A DNA stretch of 5,183 nt from Deltaproteobacteria bacterium. Its GTDB lineage: Bacteria > Desulfobacterota > DSM-4660 > Desulfatiglandales > HGW-15. Below, in pieces: positions 5,095 through 5,183 of the stretch (position 1 is the first letter of the stretch; the number at the start of each line of letters is the position of its first letter). Made by a program: the position numbers and the translations under genes. The stretch covers positions 1 through 5,183 of the forward strand of contig JAFDIC010000304.1 of assembly GCA_019308525.1 (NCBI GenBank), given 5' to 3'. The notes under the pieces are model-generated. The model did no database searches. It saw only the letters and a program-made list of their open reading frames with translations, and had not been told where the DNA came from.

Positions 5095-5126
5095 TTGGCG
5101 TTTATATATCCATAAATCGTTATATA
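5095..5126 (+). promoter_or_regulatory. AT-rich promoter/operator-like region before the last gene
   Basis: TATATATCC at 5103-5111 and CGTTATATA at 5118-5126 form an imperfect dyad (9 of 12 half-site positions pair). A possible -35 TTGGCG (5095-5100) and -10 GTTATA (5119-5124, 18-base spacer) overlap it. The placement and AT-rich dyad resemble the site before arsR, so it could be a second ArsR operator. The boxes are weak. Confidence 0.4.
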
Positions 5127-5153
5127 GAGAGTTAATTGAGGAGACACTGTATC

Positions 5154-5183
5154 GTGAAAGAACGAACCAAGTTGTTGATCATC
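5154..5183 (+). CDS. Start of an unidentified gene (3' partial, 10 codons)
   Basis: GTG at 5154 opens a frame to the window edge, reading MKERTKLLII: a short basic start followed by hydrophobic residues. GAGGAG at 5138-5143 with a 10-base spacer supports the start. It lies 70 bp after the end of the arsR frame and downstream of an operator-like dyad, so an arsenic or metal-related gene such as a permease would fit. Ten residues are too few to identify it. Confidence 0.5.
   Translation, partial: MKERTKLLII

Noticed and set aside
1..5183. CRISPR arrays, tRNA, rRNA or riboswitches.
   Set aside because: No regularly spaced direct repeats, cloverleaf-like sequence with a TTCGA-type arm, or known aptamer core was seen on either strand.

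Overview
The window looks like an accessory stretch of a free-living anaerobic or facultative bacterium. An anaerobe of the Desulfobacterota type is my best guess. That guess is inference: it rests on the end of an FmdE-type zinc-finger protein, a TauE/SafE anion exporter, a carboxymuconolactone-decarboxylase (CMD) protein, a small Cys-Cys protein and an arsenic-type ArsR regulator lying together. No rRNA or marker gene is present to fix the taxon. All convincing genes are on the plus strand.

Left part (1-1761): the last 40 codons of an FmdE-like protein are followed by a complete TauE/SafE family membrane protein (177-926), a complete CMD/AhpD-like protein without the usual redox cysteine pair (1011-1379), and a small protein with a Cys-Cys motif (from 1462). 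Spacing is short and no clear internal promoter or terminator is seen, so they may form one transcription unit.

Centre (1762-4153): a complete insertion sequence of 2392 bp. Its ends are 25-bp perfect inverted repeats, extended to 38 bp with mismatches, and it is flanked by TA within CTAG on both sides, as known for IS630-type elements. It carries two overlapping genes: a 264-residue multi-helix-turn-helix protein and a 460-residue IS630-like DDE transposase. They are joined by an ATGA stop/start overlap and also by an upstream A8 run in the correct phase for a -1 frameshift. The transposase has an unusually wide spacing between its second Asp and its Glu, and a C-terminal extension of about 100 residues.

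Junctions: the Cys-Cys gene is cut by the left end of the element, which supplies the last 14 codons and the stop. The right end abuts a vapC (PIN-domain toxin) remnant that lacks its N-terminus and has two in-frame stops. Its antitoxin gene is absent. The two flanks therefore do not look like two halves of one gene. Loss of DNA between two copies of the element is a reasonable explanation.

Right part (4507-5183): about 170 bp without a supported gene is followed by a near-consensus promoter and an arsR-type regulator. The regulator has an intact DNA-binding domain and CVC motif but is interrupted by an in-frame TAA; recognisable C-terminal sequence continues for 36 codons to a second stop. 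After it comes an AT-rich promoter/operator-like region and the first ten codons of another gene. The right flank thus shows a cluster of decay (three nonsense codons in two genes), while the genes to the left and inside the element are open.
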